Shown here: positions 30,985-41,340 of the stretch, in pieces
Layout: each line of letters opens with the position of its first letter
Position numbering within the stretch: position 1 is the first letter of the stretch
Source of the DNA: Prorocentrum cordatum
Lineage: Eukaryota > Sar > Dinophyceae > Prorocentrales > Prorocentraceae
Assembly: GCA_963575745.1 (NCBI GenBank)
Contig: CAUYUJ010014205.1
Coordinates: forward strand, 96,001-160,000
Direction of reading: 5' to 3'
DNA: 64,000 nt
The notes under the pieces: generated by a model
Seen by the model: only the letters and a program-made list of their open reading frames with translations
Told to the model about the DNA's origin: nothing
The model's database searches: none
Position numbers and translations under genes: made by a program

Positions 30985-33724
30985 CAACGCATGGCCCTGG
31001 TCCACCACAGCGCACCGCCTGCTGCTACAGGACTTCTTTTGCCCGACTCAACGGTGCGACTTCTGCGGGTCGTGGATGCTTCGAGACCCTACGGGCCGAC
31101 GCTGCATCACCTGCCAGAGGTTGGCCAACCCGTGGAGCTATAACGGGGGCGAGCGGCAATCGGGCGACCCCCGCCAGGTTCACCCCAGCGCCGACACGGA
31201 ACAGCCACTCAACAGGCACGCATTCGACCTTCTTGATAGCACCCTGCTACTACAGCTGGTCAGGACAGGCATGCGGCATGCCCCAATCGCAGTGCACCTC
31301 TACTCCCCAGCTCAACCGGGCCCCGCTGATTTCACCCCGACCTGGATCGTGGGCGAACTCCTGGGAGCCTGGAGACACATGGTGGCCCAAGCCTCCGGGT
31401 TGGCTGAGATCTTGGCCAACGACGGCACCATCAACAGGGCAGACTTTGGAGGCGAGTGGCAACTGCGCACAGCAGTGGTCTCCCTTGCCCTACTTTGCTC
31501 CGCGCCAGACTCCTGGGCCCTTAATGCCTGCCAAAAAATACGCCGCGTCCTTAGGACTTGCCCAGAGGGGCGATTGGACGGCTGGTTCCCGCCGCAGCTT
31601 TATCACGAATACCCGAACGCGCACCCACCACCGCACTGGAGGGGCCCCCCAATGAGCAGGCCAACCGCGACGATCACGATAGGACCGAACACTGTGGTAG
31701 ACCTGGACGATCTGCGCTGGCTAAACACCACCATCGGCGGTGACCACGTGGACCGAGCAATAAGCGACACACGAAACGACGTGGACCTCGGCAGACGCTG
31801 GTGGCACACCAGAGACAGCCCATACTCCCAGGCAGCTGAGGTTATGAGAGGAGCGCTACAGGCTGCAGCACGCACCGACTGGCGCCCACTACATGCCCAA
31901 ATTGGGCAGGGACCCCCCCTGGGAAACCTCGTTACAGACGCCGTCATCCGACGCCTAGAGTCAGACAGTGGTATCCGTGACCACGAACACGCGGAGCGAA
32001 CCAGTGGCGGATGCGTCCCCATGGACGTGGGCGACCCCTGGCGCGGCGGAAGAAGCTCCACCAGCGGAGATGGAGGCAGAGAAACAGCCCTCCACAGACC
32101 TCCCCCCGATCCCGTGCAAGGCTTTTCCCCCGCTGAGCGGTCACAGCGAGAAGCGTTCGTCGACGAGGTACACCGAATCAGGAGGATGGTGGCCAGTAAC
32201 TCCGTCACCCCAGGCATGCGGTGGAGCCGGATCCTGGTCCCCTTCATATGGGGCACCGCCACAGACAGGGGTCGTATCGTGCTCGAGCAGGCGTTTAGGT
32301 CCACCAATATCAATAACAATATCATCAACCAGGCAGCCACATGGTGGAGAGCGCGAGACGTCCTCTCATACAGGGACGCCCAGGTAGTCCTTGCGTCAGA
32401 GGCAGACACATCCTCCAGGGCCACTGGATCCACGCTTGAGGCACCCGAAGCGGGCAGCTACATTGCGCCACGGCTTCAGGAGTGGATGATGGAGCAACTA
32501 GACGCGAGTGGCTCCCTTCAGACAGCCATCTTGTCAGGGGATCGGCAGACAGTAGAAGCGGGAGCGAGGGTGCGAGCGGAGCAGGCCAGGACCGAGCAGA
32601 GAACGAATCCAAGGAACCAATGGCCTACGCAGGTAGGAAGGGCACGGCTCGGAACAGCGGCCGCGGCTGTGGAAGCTGCGAGCACAACCGCCCCCTGGCA
32701 CGCGGACATGCGACAACTGCTCAATCGAGCGAATGTTGCTATCCCCCAGGGCAGACTACCACCAGGCAGCACGAGAGAAGAACATCTGGACAGACTCATC
32801 CGCACGCTAGACGCCAGACAGCGGGGCGAGGAGGGCGCAGGCAGGGGAACCATGCCCGCCCCCGAAGGAGGAACCTCCGTCAATGGCGACCAGGCGCAGT
32901 GCCTCGCTCAGAGCATGTTACTAGACCACAGAGCTAATGGGCAACCAGGCTCCTGGATCTCCAAAGCCCTGTGGATCTGCCTGGCACCACACTACTTCCC
33001 CCTCCTGAGGCCAGTACTGATTGTGCGAGCGCTGGACTCCCGGCCTTACGACCTACTCTACCGGTGGATGACGAGAGCCGAGATGCACACGTCGGAAGAC
33101 GTGGTTACCTGTCTCAGCAGGGAGGTGCCAGGAGCCAATCTGACGCCACATTCCGGGCTCAGTAACCTGCAAATCCAGGCCCTCATTAGTCACCTCGGCG
33201 AGGCGGCCTGTCTGACGCATCTCGACGCGAGCGTCTCCGCTAGAGCTCTCGAGAGTCTGGGAGACGGCCTTGCCCGGATCGGCCACCCCCCCGGAGACAA
33301 TGCCAGACTTCCCCCAGAGAACATGGACGCTGTAGAGGTCCCCTCCTGGGACCTTGACGAAGGAACCCCCCTATGCATGATCTGCAGCGAAAATATTCGG
33401 GGCACTGCGGAAGTCCTGATGCCATGCGGCCATTTGTTCCATGCCGAGTGTCTGAGTCAGTGGAGGGTGAGTCAGCCGAGGCAGGCCCACACCTACGGAA
33501 GATGCTTCCCAGTAAACTGCCCCAACTGCCGCTCGAACGACAGGGGTAGCATCACCGTAAGACTGCCAGGACGAGTCTGCGACGCCGACGCCGCTGCCGT
33601 GGCGGTACCACCAGACCTGCTGCAACTACGGGACGGTGCCCTAGCCCCGCTGCAGCCGTTCCTGGGTCTACACGAGCTAGCCGAAGCGGTCAGGCATCTG
33701 GCCCCGGACCTGGACTGCCTATAG
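30941..33724 (+). CDS. Giant element: zinc ribbon and RING-H2 protein segment
   Basis: An open segment of 927 codons from ATG 30941. Near residues 35-60 a CPTQRCDFCGSW...RRCITCQR array forms a possible zinc ribbon. Residues 812-863 (33374-33529) form a RING-H2 finger: CMIC, then PCGHLFHAEC (C-x-H-x2-H-x2-C), then CPNC. RING-H2 domains usually recruit E2 enzymes and give ubiquitin-ligase activity; that role here is inference. The 750 residues between are not recognised. After the TAG at 33722-33724 the next frame is already open (from 33681), so a one-base indel would join them. Confidence 0.65.
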   Translation: MGIPGVAIQGGDRNDNAWPWSTTAHRLLLQDFFCPTQRCDFCGSWMLRDPTGRRCITCQRLANPWSYNGGERQSGDPRQVHPSADTEQPLNRHAFDLLDSTLLLQLVRTGMRHAPIAVHLYSPAQPGPADFTPTWIVGELLGAWRHMVAQASGLAEILANDGTINRADFGGEWQLRTAVVSLALLCSAPDSWALNACQKIRRVLRTCPEGRLDGWFPPQLYHEYPNAHPPPHWRGPPMSRPTATITIGPNTVVDLDDLRWLNTTIGGDHVDRAISDTRNDVDLGRRWWHTRDSPYSQAAEVMRGALQAAARTDWRPLHAQIGQGPPLGNLVTDAVIRRLESDSGIRDHEHAERTSGGCVPMDVGDPWRGGRSSTSGDGGRETALHRPPPDPVQGFSPAERSQREAFVDEVHRIRRMVASNSVTPGMRWSRILVPFIWGTATDRGRIVLEQAFRSTNINNNIINQAATWWRARDVLSYRDAQVVLASEADTSSRATGSTLEAPEAGSYIAPRLQEWMMEQLDASGSLQTAILSGDRQTVEAGARVRAEQARTEQRTNPRNQWPTQVGRARLGTAAAAVEAASTTAPWHADMRQLLNRANVAIPQGRLPPGSTREEHLDRLIRTLDARQRGEEGAGRGTMPAPEGGTSVNGDQAQCLAQSMLLDHRANGQPGSWISKALWICLAPHYFPLLRPVLIVRALDSRPYDLLYRWMTRAEMHTSEDVVTCLSREVPGANLTPHSGLSNLQIQALISHLGEAACLTHLDASVSARALESLGDGLARIGHPPGDNARLPPENMDAVEVPSWDLDEGTPLCMICSENIRGTAEVLMPCGHLFHAECLSQWRVSQPRQAHTYGRCFPVNCPNCRSNDRGSITVRLPGRVCDADAAAVAVPPDLLQLRDGALAPLQPFLGLHELAEAVRHLAPDLDCL

Positions 33725-35279
33725 AGCGCAGACGCTATCGATTCGACGGCCCCACACATATGTCACGCTTGCGGACATGCGCAGAATCCACGAGCATGTG
33801 AGCGAGAGGAGGTCCACACAGGAGAGGGAGCAAGCCCCAATGGATGTGGACGGAGCCCCGCCCGACGGCGGAGCCGGCCCGGACCCTGATGATACGCAAA
33901 ACAGCTCGCAAAGCCCTGGATCACTTCTGCCAGCAGGACCTCCCGGTCCCACCAGCAGGGCCGACAGGATACGACAAGCTCCGCGGATCACATGTGGAAG
34001 ATGGGCCTTACTTCTCGGGCGGAATCCTCCCGAGGACGAACCCAGAAAGAGAGGGCCACTGCGGTTCCCCGTGAGCCTACTAACCACGGCGGTACGAGAC
34101 ATTGCAGCCGATCTGGTAGTCTCCAGAACTGCGTACGTTGGCGATCGAGTCGCCGATGAAACTGGGGTCACATTTGCCCTCGCTGGCCCCGACGCTTGGG
34201 AGCAGATCAAAGCCCCGGTCACGGAGCGCAGAGATCAGTCCCCTGGGAGCGCCGCCCCAACGATCTTCATGGTAGATGCGCAAGCTGCACAGATGGACGC
34301 CGCCCTGGCGGCAGCTTCTTCAGCGGGAGGTCCGTGCTGTGTCCTCACCCTGGCCACCGAGGGAGTGCCATCCCCTGGAGGGCCGGACCCCATCGAGCTC
34401 GCGACCCTGGCAAACGCGCAGTGGGGGTACAGAGCGACCAGCAAGATCACTCACCTCGTCCCGATTGGCTACCCCTATCGAACCGGCAAGCCCAGCCCGC
34501 CGATGCAGCAGTTGTTTGCGGCGCAATTCGACATAGCAGGTAGGGCACTTCGCACAATTCTGCCCCCGTCTATAGTCGCACACTGGGGAGGGAGATCTGG
34601 AGACACCTCCGACGCCCTACACGTATTAACCCGTGAGAGCGGCAACGACGGCGTCGTCGCGCAGATCATGCGGTGGAAGGAAGAGCAGAGACAATCCAGC
34701 AACGGTGCGATCACAGCCGAGTGGGTCACCACGAGAGTGCAGCTCCCCAGGGACGAATTGCTAAGGCACCAAGGACTCGAGATGCTCATCCACCATGTAC
34801 TTCGCTGTCGGGCAGCGAGACCCATGACCGGAGATGACGGCCTACGTGCCCCCCTGGACAACCTACAGGCGGCAGCCCAAATTACCACGCTGGCCCACCC
34901 GACTGCGTGCATGTGGAGAACCCACGAGACGAGCGACTCAGTGCACATCCCTGTCCCTCCCAGAGCAGCATGCCTGGCGCACGCCATAGCTTCTGCGACA
35001 GCCGGGGCCATGGGGTACAGGGTGGGTATCTGTGGAACAGGACTACTCCTCCTAGTTACTCCCGGGAGGATCGCCGCCCCTGTCCTGAGGCACCTTCGCG
35101 ATGAGCTCCCGCGTATATTTGGAGATGGATCCTCCTCACCAGCCCTGGAGCCACGCCGCATCCTCCTGGAAGGACCCTGGGACGACGGACCCTCCTTTGT
35201 TCGCCTCTCCGACCCCGAGGACGGCTTCCACCTGAGGTGGAACCTGGCCGACATGGGACAGATCGACACGGCCTGCTGA
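33681..35279 (+). CDS. Giant element: unrecognised segment
   Basis: Open in this frame from 33681; the first ATG is at 33777. The part after 34080 reads as a folded protein (ITHLVPIGYPYRTGKP, FAAQFDIAGRALRTILPPS) without a motif I know. It ends at TGA 35277-35279. A second frame from 35272 continues PADVLQAVEATTGPDTVEQV and then passes to the 35373 frame, so coding probably continues. Confidence 0.5.
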   Translation, partial: PKRSGIWPRTWTAYRAQTLSIRRPHTYVTLADMRRIHEHVSERRSTQEREQAPMDVDGAPPDGGAGPDPDDTQNSSQSPGSLLPAGPPGPTSRADRIRQAPRITCGRWALLLGRNPPEDEPRKRGPLRFPVSLLTTAVRDIAADLVVSRTAYVGDRVADETGVTFALAGPDAWEQIKAPVTERRDQSPGSAAPTIFMVDAQAAQMDAALAAASSAGGPCCVLTLATEGVPSPGGPDPIELATLANAQWGYRATSKITHLVPIGYPYRTGKPSPPMQQLFAAQFDIAGRALRTILPPSIVAHWGGRSGDTSDALHVLTRESGNDGVVAQIMRWKEEQRQSSNGAITAEWVTTRVQLPRDELLRHQGLEMLIHHVLRCRAARPMTGDDGLRAPLDNLQAAAQITTLAHPTACMWRTHETSDSVHIPVPPRAACLAHAIASATAGAMGYRVGICGTGLLLLVTPGRIAAPVLRHLRDELPRIFGDGSSSPALEPRRILLEGPWDDGPSFVRLSDPEDGFHLRWNLADMGQIDTAC

Positions 35280-37093
35280 CGTCTTGCAAGCCGTAGAGGC
35301 CACCACCGGACCCGACACCGTCGAGCAAGTCTCCACTGTGTACGCCTGGTTCCCCGACGTCCCGGACTATAGGTGCATGGCGCAAGTCGCATGCGCCTGG
35401 CGGCGGCAGACGCCATGGCAGCGGCCTTTGTTGGCACCAGCTGCATAGTGATCGGTGCCCAGACAGTCAGGATCTTCCCTGCGACGCCGAGCAGGGATCC
35501 TATGCACAGAGCGGCCGCCGTCTCCAGAGAACAGCAGGAGCACGTGGACGCCCTGGCCAGCACCTCCGCCCGACAAGCCCCCAGGCGCGCCATACAGCCC
35601 CAAATACTCGAAATCACCACGATGGATAGGCACGGCGCCCAGCTCGGAGAAGTACGCCTACGTAGTATGCGCCCAGATGATTGGCTCCCTGGGCACAGTA
35701 CGCTTCGGCTCTATTCAGCGGCTGTGGGCTCGGCGAATGCGCAGATACTAACTCGACTCTGGCCACTACCAGACGGCCCGAACGGAACCTCACACCCAGC
35801 CAACACCAGGGCCGCCCCACCTGTCATCACAGACGACTGGCTACGAGACAACGCCAGGGCAATGAGCAGAACGCACCCAACACGCTACCCAGCGAGTACC
35901 TCGGAGAAGGCCTGCGGGACTACGAGACTGTCCTTCAGCCTGGGGAATACCTGCTCGCGGCAGTGGCTGCAGGGGGAGCAGTAGAGCTTACCACTAGCGG
36001 CGAGGCAGGCTTCCTCTTCACCTCAGTCCCTACCTGGGTGACGATACTCCTCCCCGCAGATGCAGACATTAGAGCAGCCGCAAGAGGTGCAGACAGACCA
36101 CAAGCCAGGCTGAAGTTACAACTGGCCGCTGGTCCAATGCACGTCGCACGCCTGGACTCCACTCCCGCGGTGACCTTATCCCCCGCCTCCGTGGGATTGC
36201 AGGTCAACGTGCCTACTCAGCAACCTCTCCCCAGACGCACCACCGCCTCCCTTAACCCACTCCCTGGTCCAGCCAGGCCCACGCACTTCCCAGAGCTGGC
36301 CGGGGTCCTCGTGAGCACATGCAGACCCTCCCCGGGCGACCTGGTACGAGCAGACGAAAATGCCGTAGGAATCGCGCGAGGCATGTTGGGTAGGTTCGTT
36401 GCAGTTGTCCCTGAGCAATTGGTCCACGACATGGCCCGGGCCGTGCAGCGCCGGATCGCGCTCGAATTTCGCAGGCACTTGGAAGGCCGGCCCATGCAGA
36501 GGTACAACTTGGAAATGTTCGCTGCAATCTGGATCCTGCAGCTCGCCAACCCGAGAAACCTGGACCGTGACCACGTGTGGCAGCTCATCCGTGAGCTCGG
36601 AATCCGAGAGGAGGTCACAAGACAGCTCCCGTTCACACAATGGCTCGCGCCCGAACCCGACGCTACTTATTCGGCACACCAGCCGTGGCTCGAGGTCCCT
36701 GGATCTAGAGGCGCCGATGTGGACGCCGCTACTGCGCATCCCATCCCAGAAAATGTCATCAACGCCCTGGACGCCCTGATCAACAGGCTCTCAAACCTCC
36801 ACTGGGAAGAGCGGCAACGCCACGATCCTGGTAGAGTGACTCGGGGGCGGAGAGAAGGCTCCCAGGCAGCCAGAACCACAGACGCGGGGGACAGGCCCGT
36901 CGACCCTCCAGGTGCTAACGAGCGCAGAAGCCGCAGCCGAGTCAACCCCGCGACCGACGCTGCAGGCGCGCAAGCCAGCGCCGAGAGACCGTCAGCCACC
37001 CCAGGCCTCGGTTCGACAGCGCACCCGGCAGGCCCAGAGATGGCGACAGCGCCAACAGAACAGACGGGTGCAGGCCTTATTGCGGGGTCCTAA
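35272..37093 (+). CDS. Giant element: unrecognised segment with three frame changes
   Basis: Composite of 35272 to about 35420 (PADVLQAVEATTGPDTVEQV), 35373 to about 35890 (AAADAMAAAFVGTSCIVIGA) and 35890-37093 (LGEGLRDYETVLQPGEYLLA). The middle resembles globular protein (IRRCTARA-free; VPEQLVHDMARAVQRRIALE) and the end is Ala/Pro/Arg-rich. No family is recognised. It stops at TAA 37091-37093, but the same frame stays open beyond, so this may be a single nonsense codon in a longer frame. Confidence 0.45.
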
Positions 37094-38345
37094 GGCAGCC
37101 CTGCTACGGATGCGGGTGGGGCACAACCACAGACTGCGGTACCAGCGCCAGGCACGGGTGCGGCACCACCATCCCTGGGCAGCACGCCAGGAGGAGGCGG
37201 AGCGGTGGACAACGGCGAAGGCCGCGAGGACTACACCAGGCAAGGGCCCCCGCGGATGACCCCTGCGAATCCCGCGACACCCTGCGGGGGAACTACGCAG
37301 ACCAGGGCCCCTGCAGATGAAGCGAGACGGAGCCCCGGGAGTGCAGACAACCCCGCGCCAACGGATGCCCCTGCCGCGCCAGCAGGAGAAAATGGGACGG
37401 GCACCGCAGGCAGTCCCGAGACCCACATTAACGCAGATCCCCCCAGGAGCGATCAGACCTCCCCAGCAGATGCGCGAGCCAACCTGGAGCAGCCCACAGC
37501 AGGAAACGAGAGGGCCGCGATACCAGACAGCGCCAGGGGCAGGCAATGCACACCAGAAGCCACCAGGGCAGCGGGCAGGGGGGGAGAGGGATCCTTGACA
37601 ACCGCGCCTCCACGGGTCTCAACGGACCCGACACCAGCCCAGAGCAGAAGACCGCCTCCCGGCACGGTGGAAAGTTGCAGTAGCGACCCCCTGGGTCGAG
37701 GAGATACACCGAGAAACGGGCTTGAGCTCCCACCGTGCATGGAGGCGGCTTGGCGACGGGAGTACGAAGCAATGGCGCGCACGCTCAGGCAAGCACAATT
37801 GCAAGTCACAGACGGCACATGTAGTCCTCCCACCGCAGACGAATGGAACCGAGTGCTGAGCGCGATAGCTTGGGCCGCTGCAGTACCACAACTTGACAAA
37901 ACTGTGCGGGACCTGCATGAAGACCTTGGCCTACCAATGCGAATTCCAGACGCCTTCAGCGCCTATTGGAACACCCATCCCCCCCCTGGGACGCGCAACC
38001 CCATGGGTAGGAGAATTCGCACACGCGTTGCGGCACTAACGGCAGACGCGGCCTGTGCCCAACTACGGCAGCTTGCTGGCAGCCCAGCGGGGCGCTCGGA
38101 CAGCGTGCTGGCTCCCGAGGCCCCCTTCCAGGACCTTACACCTGCCATGCTTCGCACCATTTTGCGTGCGGGCGCCGGCCCTCCATTCTCCGACGACAGA
38201 GACCAGGTCTTAAGAGAGACGGTAGAGGCCTCCGCAAGGAACCTCCGCAGAAGCGGAAACACCGCCCGCCGCGCCAGCACGCCCAGACGCGCACGCGCAC
38301 CGGCCGAAACTGGCGGGAGCACAGCAGAGACCGCTGCAGCCAGGC
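37094..38345 (+). CDS. Giant element: Pro/Ala-rich linker before the methyltransferase
   Basis: It is in the same frame as the preceding segment after one TAA. It begins with a low-complexity Gly/Pro/Ala/Thr stretch, then a helical-looking part (AWRREYEAMARTLRQAQLQV, DEWNRVLSAIAWAAAVPQLD). From about 38340 the frame loses protein character, and the frames from 38346 and then about 38560 take over. Function unknown. Confidence 0.45.
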
Positions 38346-38641
38346 GTGGCCGAACCAGAAGCGCGGCCGGACCACGACTGCTTGGAGCTAGTGCTCAGCC
38401 ACGCAGCACCGCTGCCGCCAGGGCGCACAGAAGCCCGTCCCGCCGAGCTCCCCGGGCCACGACCGAAGACACACGCAGGCAACACCAGCAGGGAAAGATC
38501 CACCAGACCAGGCACCAGGACACCCAATTCCAGGACCCTGGTCGATCTCTGGGAGCGCACCAGCCCTTGAGCGGGCGATGGCACCCCTCCCGCCGTCGCA
38601 GGCCGCGGCATCACAAGGCAAGCATCCAGGCCAGCAAGTGC

Positions 38642-40374
38642 AGAGGACGGCCAAACACGCAGAGCGCAGCCCCGACCAGCGGGGTTCACACCAGACGAGG
38701 CCACCGCAGCTCCCCAGCCTGCCGACGTACTCCAACAGGTATGGGAGCGCCACAGGGACGAACGGACCGGTCTCTCCCCAGTCGCCTCCGCAGACACTAC
38801 GCTTGCTGCGTACCAAATTGCAGGTCTGGATAACACGCAGATCATCGGCACGCTCAGGACCCTTCAGCAGGACGGCATTGTTTCCCTCTGCCCCGCCGAC
38901 GACGCCTGGGATATCTCGGGACACCTCAGGCTCCATACAAACGCCGGCCCTGGACAAGGCGACGACTGGACACTCGATTTCACTCAGCAGGCAAGAGCCC
39001 GAGTTGTAGACCCGAGACCGAACCCGCGTGCGGCCACAGGACCAAGCCTACACCTCGTCTCACTCTTCGATGGATGGGGACTGGCAAGACCTAGCGATCG
39101 GTGACCTCATGGCAAAAGTCGCCACGGTTCCACGCTTCAGATCCTCCGCCTTTGTCGAAATTAACGAAGAAGCCGCATCTCGAGTGGAGAGGCGCTGGGA
39201 CCGCGACAACGCTACACGTTGTGATGGAGGCCCTCCGCACGAGAGGCTAGGAGTCGACGTCTGGGACCTGCTAAGGGGAGAGGAGGATCAGAATTCCTGG
39301 TCTAGCCACCTGAGAACCCTTGACCCTGGAAGCCTCCTGGTCATCATTGCCGGACTCCCATGTACAAACCTGTCTTCAGCAAGCCAACACGGAGGATTGG
39401 ACGGACTTGCCGGCTCCCAGTCGGTGCACTTCTTCGTCGTGCCGCTCCTGTGGGGCATCGCGCGCAGGCTACGGCCGGACGTCCGCGAAAGCCCAGCCAC
39501 GATGCAAGCGGCACACAAGCAGGCAATGTGTACGGCCCTGGGAGAGATACCGCTCGACTGGGCGGTACGCCTCGATGCTGCCTCCTCAGTGGCTAGCCCA
39601 AGAGACCGCCTCTGGCTCAGTAATTGTCCTCCCGCTGAAGATACCGTCACGCATCCCAGACTCCCGAGCCCCTGGGAAAAACGGTGGACATACCGACCAG
39701 ACGGACGCATCCCCACTTGGACCCAGTCCAGAGCCCCGGCCAGTGCCCCGAAGCCATAGTCCCGAGCAGATACCAGACGCACCCATTGTGCCCTGTAAAG
39801 CGAAGACAGCAGCTACAGATGGCTCCTCCGCACTCTCGCCGACACCAGGAACGGCATCAAGAACATCCTCGCGGAGACGGGAGCCGAGCGATGCTTCCAG
39901 GGCTGCACTGAGGGGCTGGCTCTCGTCTGTCAAGGCAAAGAACGGGAGAGTCTAGCCAGCGAAGGAAAGGTCGAGGCTTGGGCAGGATGGCTGCTTGCGC
40001 ACGGAAGAGAACATGGATTCCGGGTCCCATCCCCCGAAGAGCGGGCTCGAGCAGTGGGCCTCGGGTCCTACTACCGGTCCTTAGCCATCAGGGGGAGAAT
40101 GCTCTACGACGCCGTTGGCATCCATTGCGACCCAAGGTGCCTCCAGCGTAGACTCGTTTCCTCCATCCTGGCATGGAGCAGGGACGAACCCATACCCGGA
40201 CAGCAGCATGCTGCACCGACCGAGAGGCACGTGTGGACCGCCTGGAGACAGGCGCGCAGCTTCGCGGACAGAAACTGCCCTTGGGCACAGCTCGCCGAAA
40301 ACCCCTTCCCAGACGACGTAGTACGAACCATGCTGCAGCAGCAGCATGTCCAGCCCGGGCTGCCGTTCCCCTAG
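38642..40374 (+). CDS. Giant element: C5 cytosine-DNA methyltransferase domain
   Basis: Motif I LVSLFDGWG (39054-39080) binds S-adenosylmethionine and resembles the DNMT3-type SLFDG. Motif II FVEIN is at 39151-39165. Motif IV with the catalytic Pro-Cys is GLPCTNLS (PC at 39358-39363). A motif VI-like RES follows. Motif VIII-like SPRDRLWLSN is at 39595-39624. A C-terminal GRMLYDAVGIHCDP (about 40093-40135) fits motifs IX-X. Frame changes lie at about 39085 (in GACCTA) and between 39700 and 39880. The expected activity is 5-methylcytosine formation. Retrotransposon-borne cytosine methyltransferases are established in Symbiodinium, which fits. Confidence 0.75.
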
Positions 40375-40459
40375 ACTCGCCTGAAGACCCAGGGTCGCTT
40401 TACCGCGCCCTCGGGTCTCCCCCGACCGCGAATCTCGTACCGGGGGCGAGAACTAGAGC

Positions 40460-41340
40460 ATGCGGCAAGCTGCCAGCTCTTCCCTGGGTCGTGCCTTGGT
40501 ACTGCACTGTAACTACACCGTCCGGCGGCCACGGTCCCTCTGGGCTTACCTACACGCTACCGCCTGGAACACCCCCACATGGGCGGACATGTGTGGGGAT
40601 CGGTCCTTGCGGACCTTGGTGGACGCAATTGCTAACGCCATACAGTCCGGCACGCTCAAACTGGGCTGCTGGAACGTCAGATACCTCAAAAGTACGACAG
40701 CACACAAGAACATGATCAAGCACGCCTTTCTGACGCAGATGACCACCAACGGGAGAATTGGACTCATTCAGGAGACCCACTGGACTGAGCATGAAGCGGC
40801 CGTCTGGTCCACCATGTTCGACGCTCGCACGCTTATCGCATCGCCTGCCTACATAGTACCGGCCGGGGGCCGCGCCGGCGGGGTGGCAATCCTCATCCCG
40901 CACGGCACGGCGCTGGTTCGGTCTGAGGATCTTGTCCCTGGGTGCGCCGTTGCAGCCACGATCAGACGAGGTGAAAGCACCTACCGCCTGGTGTCGGTGT
41001 ACCTCCCTCCGTCCACGAAGTCCGAAACCATAGATGCCATTCGTCAGGCCATCGAGAGATGGGATGACACCCCCACGTACTGGGGGGTGACATGAACATA
41101 CAGGTTGACAACCCCAGAGAAGGCGAAACCGACGATGCTGCGGCCCTCACCGACCTGCTCGCGCAGACAGGATCGAGCGTCTGCCACTGCGACGGCCCCA
41201 CTAGGGTTGACGCAGACAACGAGTCGCAAATCGGCATCGTCGCTTGCCCTTACCGACAGCTTGGGGCCTACGGAGTCAGGAAAGCATGGAAACCGTCAGT
41301 ATCTGACCACGCCATCCTGTACCTGGAGCAACAGGGCGCC
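40460..41340 (+). CDS. Giant element: APE-like endonuclease
   Basis: Endonuclease/exonuclease/phosphatase fold. Visible motifs: CWNVRYL (Asn 40673), LIQETHW (Glu 40772), GGVAILIP, VSVYLPP, GDMNIQ (41086-41103) and VSDHAIL (Asp 41305, His 41308). All catalytic positions are present. In LINEs this enzyme nicks target DNA to prime reverse transcription. The frame breaks between TYWG and GDMNIQ in a G6 run at 41082-41087; one more G would restore the frame. It is followed without a gap by the reverse transcriptase. Confidence 0.85.
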
